From Alphaproteobacteria bacterium (lineage in GTDB: Bacteria > Pseudomonadota > Alphaproteobacteria > Micropepsales > Micropepsaceae), in assembly GCA_025935155.1 (NCBI GenBank), contig JAICVV010000156.1, positions 1 to 5,595 of the forward strand: a stretch of 5,595 nt of DNA, in the 5' to 3' direction. The position numbers were made by a program, and so were the translations under genes. The notes beneath the pieces are model-generated. The model had not been told where the DNA came from. It ran no database searches and saw only the letters and a program-made list of their open reading frames with translations. Positions 5,508-5,595 of the stretch are shown here, piece by piece (position 1 is the stretch's first letter; every line of letters begins with the position of its first letter).

Positions 5508-5595
5508 CCATTTCTCGCGCATTGAAAGCCGGATACTATCGCCTTGGTGCTCTCGCTCAACATCACCCGGTGGCAAACATCGCCTCGTGCCGGGC
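5508..5595. other. Intergenic tail after the ligase gene
   Basis: I see no terminator hairpin with a T-tract here. A frame without stops begins at TTG (5544) or GTG (5547) and runs to the edge, but neither start has a Shine-Dalgarno sequence and only about 16 codons are visible. It is not called as a gene. Confidence 0.3.

Noticed and set aside
3873..5576. A 567-aa minus-strand open frame covering the entire ligase gene, longer than the ligase itself.
   Set aside because: Its translation is rich in His, Arg and Gln with no recognisable motif, the pattern expected opposite a GC-rich gene. The plus strand carries the full set of adenylating-enzyme motifs in order.

Overview
The window is GC-rich. 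It reads like a stretch of alphaproteobacterial chromosome. The lipoyl synthase has the alphaproteobacterial look (DWIRVKAP near the N-terminus, [13 protein letters not shown] near the C-terminus). The intergenic DNA carries the CTCCGCG-type and CCTCCCCC-type palindromes common in that class. A GloVer-repeat secreted protein would fit Rhizomicrobium/Micropepsales-like soil bacteria, but that narrower placement is only a guess.

Layout. Positions 1-3730 are read leftwards (minus strand) and 3906-5507 rightwards. From the divergent intergenic region at 3731-3905, the minus-strand order is: an unrecognised 171-aa protein (3730-3215); a small basic protein with a GNRNRLKHG motif, joined to it by an ATGA stop/start overlap (from 3218, 3' end unresolved); a repeat-rich stretch (about 2750-2964); lipoyl synthase lipA (2710-1757); a secreted seven-repeat GloVer-type protein broken by a one-base frameshift (1641-455); methylmalonyl-CoA epimerase mce (448-44), starting 6 nt after the GloVer stop; and the first codons of another gene running off the left edge (35-1). 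On the plus strand is a stand-alone acyl-adenylating enzyme resembling the C-terminal acyl-ACP synthetase half of Aas (3906-5507). The last 88 bases are noncoding or the start of an unseen gene.

How the genes relate. The recognised enzymes are housekeeping: Mce links propionyl-CoA breakdown to succinyl-CoA, LipA makes the lipoyl cofactor of the 2-oxoacid dehydrogenases, and the Aas-like ligase activates fatty acids. They do not form one pathway.

The most unusual part is the 250 bp upstream of lipA. A 75-bp element with 20-bp terminal inverted repeats (19/20 paired) is flanked by an 8-bp direct repeat, CCCCCTCC, and lies inside one arm of an older GC-rich palindrome. This looks like a miniature inverted-repeat transposable element with its target-site duplication. 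If the element and one direct-repeat copy (83 bp) are removed in thought, the reading frame of the LKHG gene ends at a TGA overlapping the lipA ATG. This raises the possibility that the two unknown genes and lipA were once a translationally coupled row. The unknown two-gene module and the nested insertion are the best candidates for something undescribed.
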